Shown in pieces: positions 11,316-23,319 of a stretch of 64,000 nucleotides of DNA (positions within the stretch are counted from its first letter, which is position 1; every line of letters begins with the position of its first letter). A program made the position numbers and the translations under genes. The stretch is from NCBI GenBank assembly GCA_002900995.3, contig CM035307.1, forward strand, positions 3,224,001-3,288,000. Direction: 5' to 3'. Below the pieces are notes generated by a model, which was not told the origin of the DNA, searched no databases, and saw nothing but the letters and a program-made list of their open reading frames with translations. The stretch comes from Ganoderma boninense (Eukaryota > Basidiomycota > Agaricomycetes > Polyporales > Polyporaceae).

Positions 11316-13440
11316 TCGGAGGTTGCAACATAGAGCAATAAACGCGTATTACTCGTAGCAACTTCGTCTTCCACCAGCTGTAGCTAGACTTTCGCCCACT
11401 AGAAGTTGTGAATCTCCGCGGCCAATGAAGCGTTTGCCGACAACCTTGGATGACATATAAGGAGAAGCATGTACACGATATGTACTACTTACGCGTGAGA
11501 ACGTGTCGCCTGTGCCTCGAAAATGAGCTGTATCCGGCAAGCATCCAGAGACACAGGTGTACCGTATCGTGCAAATCATCACCACGAAATCCGGGTCGGA
11601 TACTACAACGATTGCGGAGAGTTTTCTTCGGTCACATTCGCGATAACGAGAAATAGCAATCCGTATGCGTTCGAGAGGGGGAGAGAGACGACATACACTT
11701 GAACAGTTTTGAGATGAAAGGAGAGCTACAGAAATAAGACGGAAGATGAGAGAGAGCAAACGTGCTGCTAAGGGAATCCATGACCGCTGAAGCTGAAAGT
11801 ATTTAGACGGTGGAGAAGGTCAACCTAAAGCAGTTTGAGCCGAATGAACGGTTGGACGAGGCCGCGGAGTTCAATGCCGGCGGCACACGAATGCCTGGGA
11901 CCCGGCCACTCTCCCGGTTTTCTCCATATTCTCCGTTCAGCGATTAGAAAGGAAGAATCTGAACCCCCTAGGCCACAAGTTGTCCTCCGCGCCGCACATC
12001 CGCCTTCTACGGCACATATAGCTTATATGATTGTATGTTGCATGATTCCGGCCAAAAACCCCTAACTCAGAAAAGAACTGACTGCAACCTCGCGCCCACC
12101 AAGCTCTAGGTTCGCGTGACGTTGCAGGCCCACAAATTCTGCCAAAGACTCCGAGGTGTGACTCTCATGCACATCCATGGCCAGCCTCACCCACAGTTGT
12201 ACATGAATCGACCAGCCCTCACGATGGCGTTATCCGAGACGGTTGGGGACCGACATAACCCCAACGGCCGGGGTCTCATCGACGTAGACCGACTTACATA
12301 CAACGAAGTCACGCTGAAGCGCCGTGGCCCAACGAACAGCAAAGCGTTTCAAAGATCAAGGACTCACCTTTTGTGAATCCATCCGCCATGACTGGCGATA
12401 GCAGGGACTCCCATGGCCAGAGATGAGGCCTGAAGGAGGCCCAGTGGTGCTCAGAGAAACCGAAGGTGTGTTCGTCTTTCCAATCCTTTTCCCACATGTG
12501 CCACTGTCGTGATAGGATACGAGGTCCTGCCAAACATGGCCAAGTCCTGTTGGTGGACCTCCACTGTCATGGCATCGATGCTGGAAAGGTTTTCATAGCG
12601 CTGATGCGGCCGTAGAACAGTATCGTCCACGGATATGCACGCATATATCCCTGGATAATTCCAGGTGTCCGAGGCTGTTAAACACGCAAGATCGACAACT
12701 TAGTTGTTCGATATGTGGGGGAAGAAGGACGCAGCAGACCCTCAGTGCTGCTGCGCCTGTGTTCCTGAAGCCTCGTGATGCGTCACGCGCCACGCATCTA
12801 CAGTGACGCGGCTCCAGTTGCGGTGCGCGCAAGAGAGGCGTCGTCGCCAACTTTGATCAGTCGCAGGTATCAACGGGAGCCGTAGTCGTTCGAGGTATGC
12901 GCGCGCTGGAGCTTCATGGGAATGCTCTTGTAGGACCAGCCGATACAAGGACTAAGGGAAGCTCATTCGCCGATGAGGTTTTTGAAAGCATCCTCCCCTT
13001 ATTGTCAGATAGAAGGATTGCCATGATGAGACAAGCATGACTTACTCTCTTGTTGTAATCTTAGCGACGGTGTCTTCGCAAGACAGGCCCACTGCGTTGA
13101 GTTCGTTGTCATCTCGAACGTCCGAACAGCACGTTCCGATACGAGAAGCCACGAAAGCTTGCAAATTTTCCGCTTCTACTAGCGGTGGGGCGAAAAGAAG
13201 CAGAGCGGGGGAGGGGGAGGGGGTGTGAGCCATGGCGACGGGGAGGGAGAGGCGAGGCGAGGACACAAGCGGTACGTTCGACACCAAATGTAGCTAATCG
13301 TTTACATAGGGCCAGAGCGGAGGACAGCGACGTGCCGCGTTCCCTGTCAACCTTCCTCAATCGTCCTCTAACACGGGCGGCCCATCGCGCGTGCAATTTT
13401 CCAACTTTTTTCGCCGCCGGCAGCGCTTCCATTTCCCCGA
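11316..13440. other. Intergenic, no gene seen
   Basis: About 2.1 kb without a reading frame I can support. Open frames here are short, lack splice-consistent extensions and match nothing I know. From 13205 on, G-rich runs (three runs of five G, then four G) precede the promoter of small-family gene A and could form a quadruplex. Confidence 0.4.
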
Positions 13441-13443
13441 GAC

Positions 13444-13453
13444 CCTTTAAAAA
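13444..13453 (+). promoter_or_regulatory. TATA-like box of small-family gene A
   Basis: CCTTTAAAAATT lies about 190 bases before the start codon of gene A. The two related genes have an AT-rich box at almost the same distance, which supports its being the core promoter. Confidence 0.5.
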
Positions 13454-13638
13454 TTGTCCTATTCAATCCACCCACCCCCGCAATCTCGTCGCCTCTCTGT
13501 TACCCACCCTCCCCGGGTTGTCCCCTCATCTCGCTGCGGCGGGAGCCCGTGCCTACTCCGTCCAACTTGTCTAGGCGGCCACCCCAGCTCGCTATATCTA
13601 TGCGCTTCGACGCGCATTACCCCTCGTTCACCTCAGTT

Positions 13639-14161
13639 ATGGCCAGCCTGGACCCCTCACTCCGCCTCCCCACATACCGGTCGTCGTATACCGCTAGGTT
13701 CCACCCTTACCCTCGAGGTGGCCCCCGACGAACGGAGGATATGCCCACGGTGAGTTTCCCGCTACCTCTTGCAGCGTTCTATGAAGGCGATCCCCCCATC
13801 GTAGGACGGGCACCCGGCCCACGCCGGAGGACCACCATCATCGAACTCTGAGCCGCCACAGCCGCGAATCGTTCGTGTCTTCTGTCGCTTGTGGATGCCT
13901 GTGTGGTCGAGTGCTGAATCTCCCGCCTGTCACCCCATCTTTCTCTTCCCCACACTGCATTTACAGCGCCCGACTACTGGGCGCTTTGCCGCATTGTCAG
14001 ACAACGCCGACGTCGAGAGTTTTGAGCTAGACCTGCCCGTCGTCGGGGTCGACTACGACGAGGAGGAGCTCCGAGCTGCGGGGATCCAGACGGGGCTCAG
14101 CCGGAGCAAGCTCCCTTCGCTCCTCAGCGTGAGTGCTGCAGCCTTCGAGACTGTGTACTGA
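13639..14161 (+). CDS. Small RFHPY-motif protein, family member A
   Basis: Not a family I recognise. Exons 13639-13749 and 13967-14161 give about 101 residues; the 217-base intron may hide one more small exon, as members B and C have three exons. Exon 1 reads MASLDPSLRLPTYRSSYTAR followed by FHPYPRGGPRRTEDMPT. Exon 2 is acidic: DNADVESFELDLPVVGVDYD then EEELRAAG, ending in FETVY-stop. No signal peptide or membrane segment. The same order of elements occurs in B (17386) and C (26336, other strand): an N-terminal LPxYRxxxxxRFHPY block, then an acidic block with alternating D, E and L. An upstream in-frame ATG at 13600 would add 13 residues, but the shorter start fits the lengths of B and C. The compositional split, basic head and acidic tail, suggests a binding protein, but this is inference. 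Confidence 0.6.
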
Positions 14162-17100
14162 AGGTTTGCGCGGGAGGGCTGATGATGCATGGGGATGTGA
14201 CAAGATCTGCTCGGCGCGCTCCGTCGTGCGTCCTTGCGGCCGACACTGGCAAGGTTGGGTGGCTTTAAATTGGGCGTCCAAATGCCCAAGTGAGCAAGCC
14301 ATTCCTGCAAGGACGTCAGGCGGACGTTCCAGCGAACGACCGGCACGGCAGCCAGGCTAACCACACGATCTCTTGAAAAGCTTCTTCCACATTGGTTCTT
14401 GGACTGCTCTCGTTGCTTGCTCTCCTGTCTTGTAATCTGCTATCCGCACGTACGCATTGCTCCGCACATCTGTATATAAGTACTCCGTGAAACATGTAGC
14501 ATAGGATCTTGGGTTCGGATCGCTTCCGCACTGATTATTATGTAGATATTCCCTTTCGTTGATACCCACTGTATTTACACTCGTCGCTGTCAAGCTTTTG
14601 GGTCTAAACACAGACGCATATACGCATTGGATGTATTAAGATAATGGTGGGTAGACCCCCATGGACAGTATCAATTGGGCTCGGCCTGCAAAAGTATGGC
14701 GCATGGCTAATGGTGGTGAACGAAGTCAATCCAGATAGCAGAGACGCACCTGGTTAGGAACTTTGCCTGCTGGCGGGTGTCTAATCGCATCCGGAGAGGG
14801 AAGGACAAGGTGTTACACAAGTCTGGTAAGTGGTTATGCCTGATGAATTGGTTCATTGTGTCGTGTCGCATCCGAATGATAAGGACAATTAAGCCAACCC
14901 AAGCACTAACAACTTCGCAACTTCCTGAGCGCTGTGTGCCCAGGGAACCCGCCTAGGAGCCTCCAGAAGCCCGGACCTTCAGGGAAGCTGTCTGAGGCGA
15001 CCTTTGACGCTTATGGGGGGTATCAGGGAAGCTCAGGGTTTCTTTAGGAAATTACGCTTTTGCTTTCGTTGATGCAGGTGATTGACCTGACCTGGACAAA
15101 GATGCGCTTCCGAATTCGTGGACAAGTGGCTCACCTAGACAATCCCAACCACCATCTACTGCCTTGAAGTTGCCCTTCAATATTTCCCTCGCCTTTTATT
15201 CCACGTTGCATCCAGAAGCAAGCTGAAACTCGAACGCATGAGTGGCTGACTCCCAGGCAGAGGGATAGAGTTGCGGTGGGAGAGCAAGGTGCGTGCTTCG
15301 CCTGTCGCCGAGCCGTTCAGAGGCAAGAAACTTTCGAAGAGGAACGGTTGAGCAAGTAGCATCCGTGGGGTGCCTGTGCGACGGTGAGGTCGACAGAGGG
15401 GGGAGGGCGCGGCGTCGGATGCCAACCATCGGCCATGACAGCTGAAAGCTGCAGCGATTGAGGTGGTTGTCGGGGGATGGATAGGATTCGGGCCTGATGA
15501 GGATTGACCATGGGCCCCAAGGCGTCCGTGGCCGAAAGAGCACGGCTAGCCGACGTAGGGGGATAGGGGGAAGGCAGAGCAGAAGATGAATGTGGCTGGA
15601 TGCATTGTGGCTCTGAAAGGGAGCTGGCAGTCGGGCCGTCGGCGAGGATTGCAGTCAGGCGCGGAGTTGCAACTCCCCGATCGAGTCCCAGTCATCCGGT
15701 CGGCATGTACGTCCACTCCGCTTTGTCCTCGTCGATGCTCTTGGTCTTCTCCTCCTTCCTATCCTCCTGTTTTGTTTTTGTCCTACTCTGTGTCGCCGGT
15801 GGTCGGCGTCGTCATTCCTCCGTCACACTCTCTAGAACCTGCAAAGTTTGCGGTTCGATTTCCCTCGCAGCGCTCTGGCATGCTCAGTCGTGGTAGCGCT
15901 ACGACGACATGTAGCTCTCGGGTCTCAACCTCTAGCGTCAGCACTATACTCGACTGCGTGGCCGTGTGAGGTGCAACATGGACACCTCCAAGACCAGATC
16001 GATTGGCCATCCTCGCAAATGGACCAATCGTCCTGCCCTTGGGAGAAGTCCTGTGCAGCGTCAACGCCAAATGAACACACTGCTCATGCTCACATGCGGA
16101 TTTTAGTCGCCATCGCTATGACGCGAAACCTCCCGCTTCTGCGGAGGCGTCGACGATAAATATCGCGACAATTAGTCTCAGGTGCGTCTGCCGTCGTCGT
16201 TGTTGCTTTTCTATCCCATCGAACGGTGCTTCACGCCGCTATTCTTGTGGCGGAATCGATGCGCTGCTGTCGTCCTTGGTGGCACTCCCCGTCTTGCTCT
16301 CTTGCTGTTGCAAATACAGGCTTGATGTCTTGTCAGGCTTTGATATGCACGTTTTGAAGCAGACAGCTTGGGCTCGATGATTCGTTCGATCAGACCTGCA
16401 CACAGAACTTATCGGGACAAGATTTTGGAGATGGTGGAGGATGTCAACAAGCACTCACCAGGCCATCAATGCTTTGACATACATAAGCGCTCGTGACTGC
16501 GTCACACGTGATGTGACCGCTATTTGGCCTCTTCGGCGGGAGACAATAGGACCTCAGAGCACTTGGTCTAGCCTGACCTTCAGGTCTATGCTGTACACGG
16601 TTGGGAGGAGTATTGAAGATGATGTCTTGCTACTGCTGTCTAAGGTCACCGCGTGGTACGAGAGCACCAGCAAGCTCCAGTGTCCACCTCGATAGACCCA
16701 ACCTTGGACGGCGATGTAATTCTCGTCGAGCCAAGGCACGGGTAGGAGGAACCCGTCCAGTCGAGGCATTGGTCTCGCATGGAGGAATTGCAGTCTACGT
16801 GCATTCGAAACCAACACGGTGAAGTTTTGGATACACGTACGCTACAAGCTGGCACGGCCGTCGCCCCCAACCCTGGCATCTTGACTCTGGCAGGCTGCCC
16901 CCCACGGTCGTTTTCGCGGGGTGCTGACCTTTTGGTGTACAGATGCATCGTCGAGTGATTGCGGCTTAATGCCGATGTTCTCAATGATCGAGGTTCTAGG
17001 GCAATGACAGAGGTTGGGGCAGTCGACGTGGGTAGTTTCGCGTGGCGAGGCACGAGGACAAGATCGCAGGGTGCTGATTGCGGGTGCTCGCGCGCCACTC

Positions 17101-17186
17101 CCTGTGGGCATCAGGCAGCCCGCACAGCGGTACGCGTTCAGGGCCGTGGCTTCATTTACATACCTGCCCGCCTTCTTGGCCCCGCC
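14162..17186. other. Intergenic, no gene seen
   Basis: About 3 kb between family members A and B. The longest open frames (15177-15543 on minus, 15586-15969 on plus) have no conserved motif and no splice-consistent continuation. A CT-rich tract at about 15720-15790 looks like a leader or promoter, but I found no credible coding exon after it. Confidence 0.4.
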
Positions 17187-17197
17187 TACTTAAAGGG
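17187..17197 (+). promoter_or_regulatory. TATA-like box of small-family gene B
   Basis: CTACTTAAAGGG lies about 195 bases before the start codon of gene B and is followed by a CT-rich leader. The spacing matches genes A and C. Confidence 0.5.
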
Positions 17198-17385
17198 TTC
17201 GGGTCCGTCCGCCTCCTCGGTGTCCAACTCGCCTTCTACCCCCACTTACGCTCGTTTTCGCCGTCCGTTACGCCCCCATTCTTTCCCTTCCCTCATTTCG
17301 ATATTGTTCCTCGCTTGGAAGCCATTGCCTGTCCTATAGTCGGGCACAATATATGCACCTTGTTGGCTTGCCACTTCCATCGGTC

Positions 17386-17844
17386 ATGACTTCATCCAAC
17401 CTGCTTCCCTCCGACACTTCTCGCCTCCCCTCATATCGGTCGACTCACGTCGGCCGATTCCATCCCTACCCAAGGGGCGGCCCTCGACGCCACGAAGACG
17501 CTCTCATGGTACGTCGATCCGACCGCACCCCAAGTTTTGAAGCTGACGCGCATGGCCCTCGACCGGCTCGAACAGCAAACGGTCGACTACAGAACCGCAG
17601 ATCAGGTCACAGGACTGCCCACGATACCAGAAGAGCCAGAACCCGAGCCCGTCCGCCTTGTGAGCACCACATCCTCCGCCCTGTCCTCCCCGATCCACCC
17701 TGACGCGTCCTCCATCCCGCGTTGCTGACACAGCGTCCTCTCGTCGTTTGCCAGGAGGTGTTAGACGGTGACGTGTCTTCCCTCGAGCTTGACTGTCCGG
17801 TGGTGGGCGACGTGAGCCTCTTCGAGCAGGCAGCAGGGCGTTAG
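17386..17844 (+). CDS. Small RFHPY-motif protein, family member B
   Basis: Second member of the unrecognised family. Exons 17386-17508, 17576-17659 and 17755-17844, all phase 0, give 98 residues. Exon 1 (41 codons, exactly as in member C) reads MTSSNLLPSDTSRLPSYRST then HVGRFHPYPRGGPRRHEDAL. Exon 2 begins QTVDYRTADQ and contains EEPEPEPV; member C has PTVDY and EEPEVVV at the same place. Exon 3 reads DGDVSSLELDCPVVGDV, close to NADVESFELDLPVVGVD of member A. No signal peptide or membrane segment. The third exon may be longer: GTGAGC at about 17812 could be a donor. Function unknown. Confidence 0.6.
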
Positions 17845-18790
17845 GGCGGAGGATGACGTCGGAGAAAAAGTCAAGGTGGCCGTCGCGGTGAGTCCCTCTT
17901 GCAGGCGTTTTCGCTGCGCGCATGAGCCCTTGGAGCTGATCGGCTGCGTCGCAGCACCTGCTCGTGGCGATGCGTCGCCGATCTCTTGCGCTGTTGGCGG
18001 TCGCGAGCTTCCTGAAGGGCGAACGCCGGATGAAGTGAGTGTTGTGTGCTGTGCTGTGTGCTGTGCTGTGTTGTGTTGTACCTTCGACGCCTGTCTTGCG
18101 GTTTGCGTGGCTCCTTATCTGCTTGCTTTGCTGTTCCCGCATTCCCGCGTTATGTCCGTGACCCCAGCTGTTCCTCTGTTGCTAAGCTGACCTCTGTCTC
18201 AAGCTCTGATCGCCTTTGCTGCTGAAACTGCTCTTCCTCCTGCTATCGAATAGAGTGTATATACAAAATGCTGCTTCTTGTTTCCTCTCCGGCCGACTTT
18301 CCTCGAAACGGCCATAGCTAGTCACTTCACATAGGTCAGCCAAACAGAATCCCACTTGTACAGTACATATCTGGTCCGCGGTCTCTGACAGTAGCATTCA
18401 ATATCTCGTAGTAGTTCTTTCGTGCATATATCACTTGCGCTAGTACCGTTGTATCATAGATTGAGTTCATTTATCAACCAAAACCAAAGAGTGGCTTAGA
18501 CACCTCGTGTGCATGGAACTGGTTACAACAATCCAGCGGCCTATCTGCATGCTGCCACACCTATACTTGTACTCCGCCGCCAGTCTAGATTTGTACGGAC
18601 CACTCAGTCAGCGCATATGACTTACGTGATTCGTTCAGGTTGCACCTCTTCTTAATTGCGAGCCAGGCACACACCACAAGCATTCAGCTGAGAGGACAAT
18701 GAAACAAGCCATAAAACATTCACAAAACACTAGAAGTGACTTAACAGAACTTAATGGGGGCATACTGACAAAGGGAGAGAGTAAGCATAA
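17845..18790. other. Intergenic with a short tandem repeat
   Basis: No gene seen. The stretch after gene B contains the TGTGC-type microsatellite annotated separately and an AT-richer part at 18240-18520 that probably holds the 3' end of gene B. Confidence 0.4.
18041..18082. repeat. Microsatellite, TGTGC/TGTTG type
   Basis: Imperfect pentamer repeat: units GTGCT, GTGCT, GTGTG, GTGCT and GTGTT follow one another for about 40 bases. It is noncoding and probably variable in length. Confidence 0.7.
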
Positions 18791-19156
18791 TCAAGCCATA
18801 GGCGGAATGCGACGCGCAGCACGGCGTGCCGGGTCGTGCACGAGTGCAGCAAGGATCATCGGTACGAGAGCGGCGAGATCGACGCAAAGGACATCGGGAA
18901 GTCTGAGGACGGAGGACTGAATGTCGAGGATAGCCCTGTAAAAAGCCAACGTCAGGGTCTCAAGGTCGACAGGATGATCTGTATGTATCTGCTGCGTCCT
19001 AAAGGCTACTTTCATCAACAGGGGATGACGGGGAGTCATATCTGAGTAAATCAACAGTGACGGGGTGGTGGCGGGGGAGGGTGGAGATATAGAACAACGA
19101 GGGGTGTAGGAATGCCGGGTCACAAGGAAGGGAAACGATATAGTACAAAGCCCCAT
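18791..19156 (-). CDS. Possible terminal exon of an unrecognised gene
   Basis: On the minus strand the sequence TTTTTACAG at about 18937 is followed by an open frame reading AILDIQSSVLRLPDVLCVDL, AALVPMILAALVHD and a stop at 18791. Codon use is regular and the product would form an amphipathic helix. I could not find a convincing upstream exon: the nearest candidate frame starts with an ATG at 19528 (MPHVMDLNSLCLAVCHIPPY), immediately downstream of the coiled-coil gene. Neither part matches a family known to me. It may be a small gene, a 3' exon or chance. Confidence 0.25.
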   Translation of the reverse strand: MGLCTISFPFLVTRHSYTPRCSISPPSPATTPSLLIYSDMTPRHPLLMKVAFRTQQIHTDHPVDLETLTLAFYRAILDIQSSVLRLPDVLCVDLAALVPMILAALVHDPARRAARRIPPMA

Positions 19157-19634
19157 TCACAGTCACAGCTGCGTGCTACGCACTGGGGGGCGGCGAGCAA
19201 CGCGAGGGGGACGACGGCGAGGGGCGGAAGTCGAAGGAGCCACAGGCTCTGGGGAGTGAGGGTCGTACGTACATAAAACAGGGAAATGGAACTGAACGCA
19301 AGGAGATGGTAGAAGCACAAGGATGAGGGGAACTTCGCCGTATCTGAGACGGGATGTACAATCGAGTCCGTGCGGTGGCGTGGTGGGCGGGATGGGGGGA
19401 TGGGTGTGGGCGACGAAGTAAAACGGAGCGTTCAGTCCGTAGGGGGCTGGGGGTAGGGCATCATAGGAATACGGGGGAATATGGCACACAGCGAGACAAA
19501 GCGAATTCAAGTCCATGACATGCGGCACGTGGAGTGCATATGCGGCGGTATGAGACAGAACGAAGCGCTAGAAGCCCCGAGTGAACGTAAGTAATTGATG
19601 CAAATCTAGGCAGATAGGTCACGTACCCAATAAC
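19157..19634. other. Intergenic or part of an unrecognised minus-strand gene
   Basis: Contains the 121-codon minus-strand frame starting at 19528 mentioned for the neighbouring exon. It is Pro-rich without motifs. Otherwise this is the 3' flank of the coiled-coil gene. Confidence 0.3.
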
Positions 19635-22600
19635 TTAGATATCCAACACCTCCATTTGCGACTTCTTAACTTGAACACCGCCTGTAGGGCGACCTCTCCT
19701 TCTCTCCTCTTCCATGCGGAGCCTCAGCCTCTCGAGCTGCTTCTCCTTCGGGACGTAAGTCCGCTCTTTGGGCGCCTCTGCCTTTGTCGTGGGAGGTATA
19801 ATCGCATTCACGAAGGTAGAGTCGGTACGTGAATGGTCAGCTGCACTGGTGGTAGTGGGTGTCGGTCGAGTCGAGTCGTCGCATCCGTCACCCGAGCGCG
19901 AGGACCACAACATCGACGGCACAAAGTTTGTAAGCGTCTGGAACGACAGCCGTGCAGAAAACGTGGGCGACATGAGCGAAGGCAGTGATGGTGAAAAGGG
20001 GGCGGGAGCGGACGACGTGGACGGAGGAGAACTAAGCTGGGGTTGGATGGAGGCATACGAGGTTTTCATATCCGGAGCCGTGGAAGCGGGGCGGGGCGTA
20101 ACTGAGGGTGACCTAGAAGCCGTGCCGGCTGTAAACAGCAGAACGCACGGGCGAATTAGACACACACATACTAGAGAAAGGAGGGCTGTATGGAAGCCTA
20201 CTGGAAGCTGGAGAGGTCATAATGGGGATGGCACTGGGCTTCGGTGAAGCGGGAACGCGTGGTGGCTGCGGGATGAAAGACGCTGCCTTAGGCAGTTTGG
20301 ATGGCGTGGAGGGCGAGCCGCGAGGCTGCGGGATGAACGTGGGGGCCGTCGCAGAGCGCTTCAGCGAAGGCGTTGAGTATGATGTCGGGGACATCGAGGC
20401 GCGGCGAGGAACTGGTGCTACAATTTTCGGAGGAGTGGACGACGAGACGGGAAGAGGAAGCATGGACGGCGAAGGTGACCGCAAACGCGGAATGGCCGAC
20501 GGTAGCGTGCTGCTGCGCTGGAGCTTCAGCTGAGGGAACGTGAAGCTAGCGTCTTCCTCTAGGTCGTCGACGGGCTCGAAGATGTTTTCCGACTTATTGG
20601 CGAACTGGAACGTGGGAGACGTGGGGGAGGTGAGGGAAAGGTCCGAGGTACTGGCGCTCGTGTCGGCGTCGGAATCCAAGAAATACTCGGGAGGCGGGTT
20701 GAACGTGAACTTGATCCCGCCCTCGTCAACCTCCCCAACGAACTCTTCGTCAATGTCGTAATCATCATATTGCTGAGCCTCGTCCGCTTCTTCCTCGTCT
20801 TCCTCTTCATCCTCCTCGACGACAATATCGAGAGAGTGCCGCGACGCATCGACCTCGGGCGACACAACGATGCTCCCAACGTCAGACGGAAGCACGAACG
20901 GAGGGAGGTCATCGTCATCCTCGACAAGCGCCTGTGCGAAGATGTTCTTGTTGCTCTCGATCGAGTGCAGCTTCGAGTCCATCGGAGGTGAGTTGTCAAC
21001 ATCCTCCAAGCATCCGAAGAAGTGGTCGATCTCCTCGAACGGGCGCTCCACAGCAGGCATCACGGTCGGGCCGGATGGGAACGTCCACGCCTTCGAAAGC
21101 GACGCATGGCGCGTGTGTGAAGGAGCTGGCGTTGGTGGCATCGGCTCCATGGGAGAGGGGAGAGGAGACGGCGAGACGGATGGGGAACGGCTCATGCACA
21201 GGGAAGGAGCCGAGTTGGCAGAGTCCGTCGACAGGCGGGGCGTCGTGGCGCGGGAGTACTCCATGACAGACTCGTACGACGCAGAGGTGGGGAAATCGTA
21301 CTCGTCACCCTCCTCCTCGTCCTCGTACCGTGCAAGCTCATCATCTTCGTCGTCGCTCATCGTCACGCTGTCATCCTCGTCGACCTCCTGTACAGACTTC
21401 AGGCCAGGGCGGTGGTCTTCATCGCTGGAATCGACATCCGTGAAGGAGCTCTCGGAGTCAATCGAGCGAAAGCCGAGGCCACGCTTCGCATGGACCATGG
21501 CCCGGGCCACAGGTACGCCATTGGAGATCGCGTTGAAAGGCCGGGGGGTATCAAGAAGACCGGCGTGCTCGAGATCGCGCTCCATTTCCTCACGCATCTT
21601 CCTCTCTGCAAGGAGCTCCGCGCGGAGGCGAGCGCACTCGTCTTCGACATTGCGGAGACGCTCAGTTTCAGCCTTGAGGTGCGTCACCTCGTTCTGAGAG
21701 GACTGAAGACTGGCGTCACTGGCCGCAAGGCGCGCGATAGCGTCCTCGGCTTGTGCGGTCTTCTCTGCAAGGGACTTCTCGAGCGCAGACTTCTCGACTT
21801 CAAGAAGGCCAACACGCTGCCTAGCAACCCAGGCGTCGCGGCGCTCCGTCTCTATGCGCTTGGCATGCATGTCGATCTGGTGCTGGAGGTCAGCGAACGC
21901 GGGTGCGCCACCCATCCACGTCCTTCTTCAGCTCGTCGCGCTCTGCCTTCAGGTCGGCGATGAGCTGCAACATTTCGTCCGATGGCTCCGACGAGGCGTA
22001 GGAGGCATCCGAGGCGCACGAGACGGGGCGCGACCTAGATGAATGCGCAAGAGCGCGCTCTAGATCTGTGATGCGCTGGACGAGGGTCTCGTGCGCCTGA
22101 AATAAAAAATGCTGCTCGCTCATAGAGAGGGGGCGGCCGCGCTGCATGTTGAGCTGCCCGAGGTCCATGCTGCCCGAGGCCGAGCTGGAGGTGGACGTAG
22201 TACGGCGCTTGTCGAGGGTGCTCGACGTGGGGGTCATGTCCGGCGTGGGAAGGCCCCATACGGATACCATTTGAGCATCGGCGTTGGTCACATAAGAAAT
22301 GCTGCTCCGACGGTTGGGCGACAGAGATACGACGTTGTCGGTCATGACATTGAGCGGAGGCCGGCGATTGAGCGGAACAGGCGCAGACGGGGACGACGAC
22401 AGAATGACGGACTGGCGCCGGTCTATCGCGCTGCCAAGCGTCGAGCTAGGGGACGAAGTCAACGTCAACGACTTCAGGCCTGGACGGGGGCTGGGCGTGG
22501 GGGAAGGGGTAAGGATATCGGCCTGAAAGAGGCTGTTGGAAGACAGGGAAAGGGGACGAAGGTTCAAGCTCGCTGGTCTGGGGCGGACGGTAGCAGGCAG

Positions 22601-23319
22601 CGGGGCAGTCATGGTGGTGGGGACTGAGGCATGCCTCTCGGGGCTAGTTGCAACCGCCTTAGTTTCCTCTTCCTCCTCTTCCTCTTCCTCCTCGATAAGA
22701 GTGCCAAGCATCTCGCTTGAGCTCGCCGACGGCATGAACTTGATCGAGTCACGCTTGCTGCCCATCAGGGTATTGAGTCCACCGTTGAATCCAGCCCCGA
22801 TGCCAGGAGGGAACGACGGCTTCGTGGCTTTCGTCCTGCATCAACAAAGGAACAGGTAGGGGCAAGTGAAGAATACTCACGAAAATCAAAGCTCCGTTTG
22901 GGGACCTCAGGCGCATCAAGCTCCGGAATTTCCACCGAAAAAGTACCTCTCGCATCCTTACCCTCCAATGCCCAAAGAGCGCGTCGACGAATCGAGTCCT
23001 TGTCTCCGAGGTTGATGTTATCCTCGGAGGAGGAAATGGGGATGCTCGGGAGAGAAACGCCCATCAAATCTGCGGACTCCCGCCGAGTCGAGACAGACGA
23101 ACGGCGGCGGTGGTGGGAGTTACGCTTCGCGCCAGAAATGGAGTTGTGTGTGGGGGACTGAGAGCGGGAGTCGTTCATGGATGTGATTGAGACAGAGGTG
23201 GGGAGAGAGGGAGGGAGAGGAACAGAGACAGAGCTGTTGCGAGAGTGAGAGCGTGAATGGCGGGATGGGAAGTTTGCGCCGGAAGGTGAAACTGGTTTGC
23301 CAAAGGTAAAAGAGTTCAT
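19635..23319 (-). CDS. Large Ser/Pro-rich coiled-coil protein, function unknown
   Basis: Exons 22881-23319, about 20172-22827 (with one frame break) and 19635-20128 encode about 1,195 residues. The first third is disordered and Ser-rich (MNSFTFGKPVSPSG, then many Arg/Ser and Ser-Pro sites, candidates for phosphorylation). A coiled coil follows: HFLFQAHETLVQRITDLERA, MLQLIADLKAERDELKKD, then ETERRDAWVARQRVGLLEVE and on through LRAELLAERKMREEMERDLE. The rest is acidic and Ser/Pro-rich with EEDEEEDEEE tracts, and the protein ends with a basic helix, KEKQLERLRLRMEEERRRG, and KKSQMEVLDI-stop. Near 21900 the frame jumps by one base (GWRTRV to ADLQHQID). Either a base is surplus, or a 37-base GT-AG intron is removed, which would be unusually short. 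Exon lengths sum to one over a multiple of three, fitting a surplus base. I do not recognise the family; a scaffold or cytoskeletal role is conceivable but unproven. Confidence 0.7.

Noticed and set aside
20870..21697. 275-codon plus-strand frame
   Set aside because: Antisense shadow of the acidic Ser-rich part of the coiled-coil gene.
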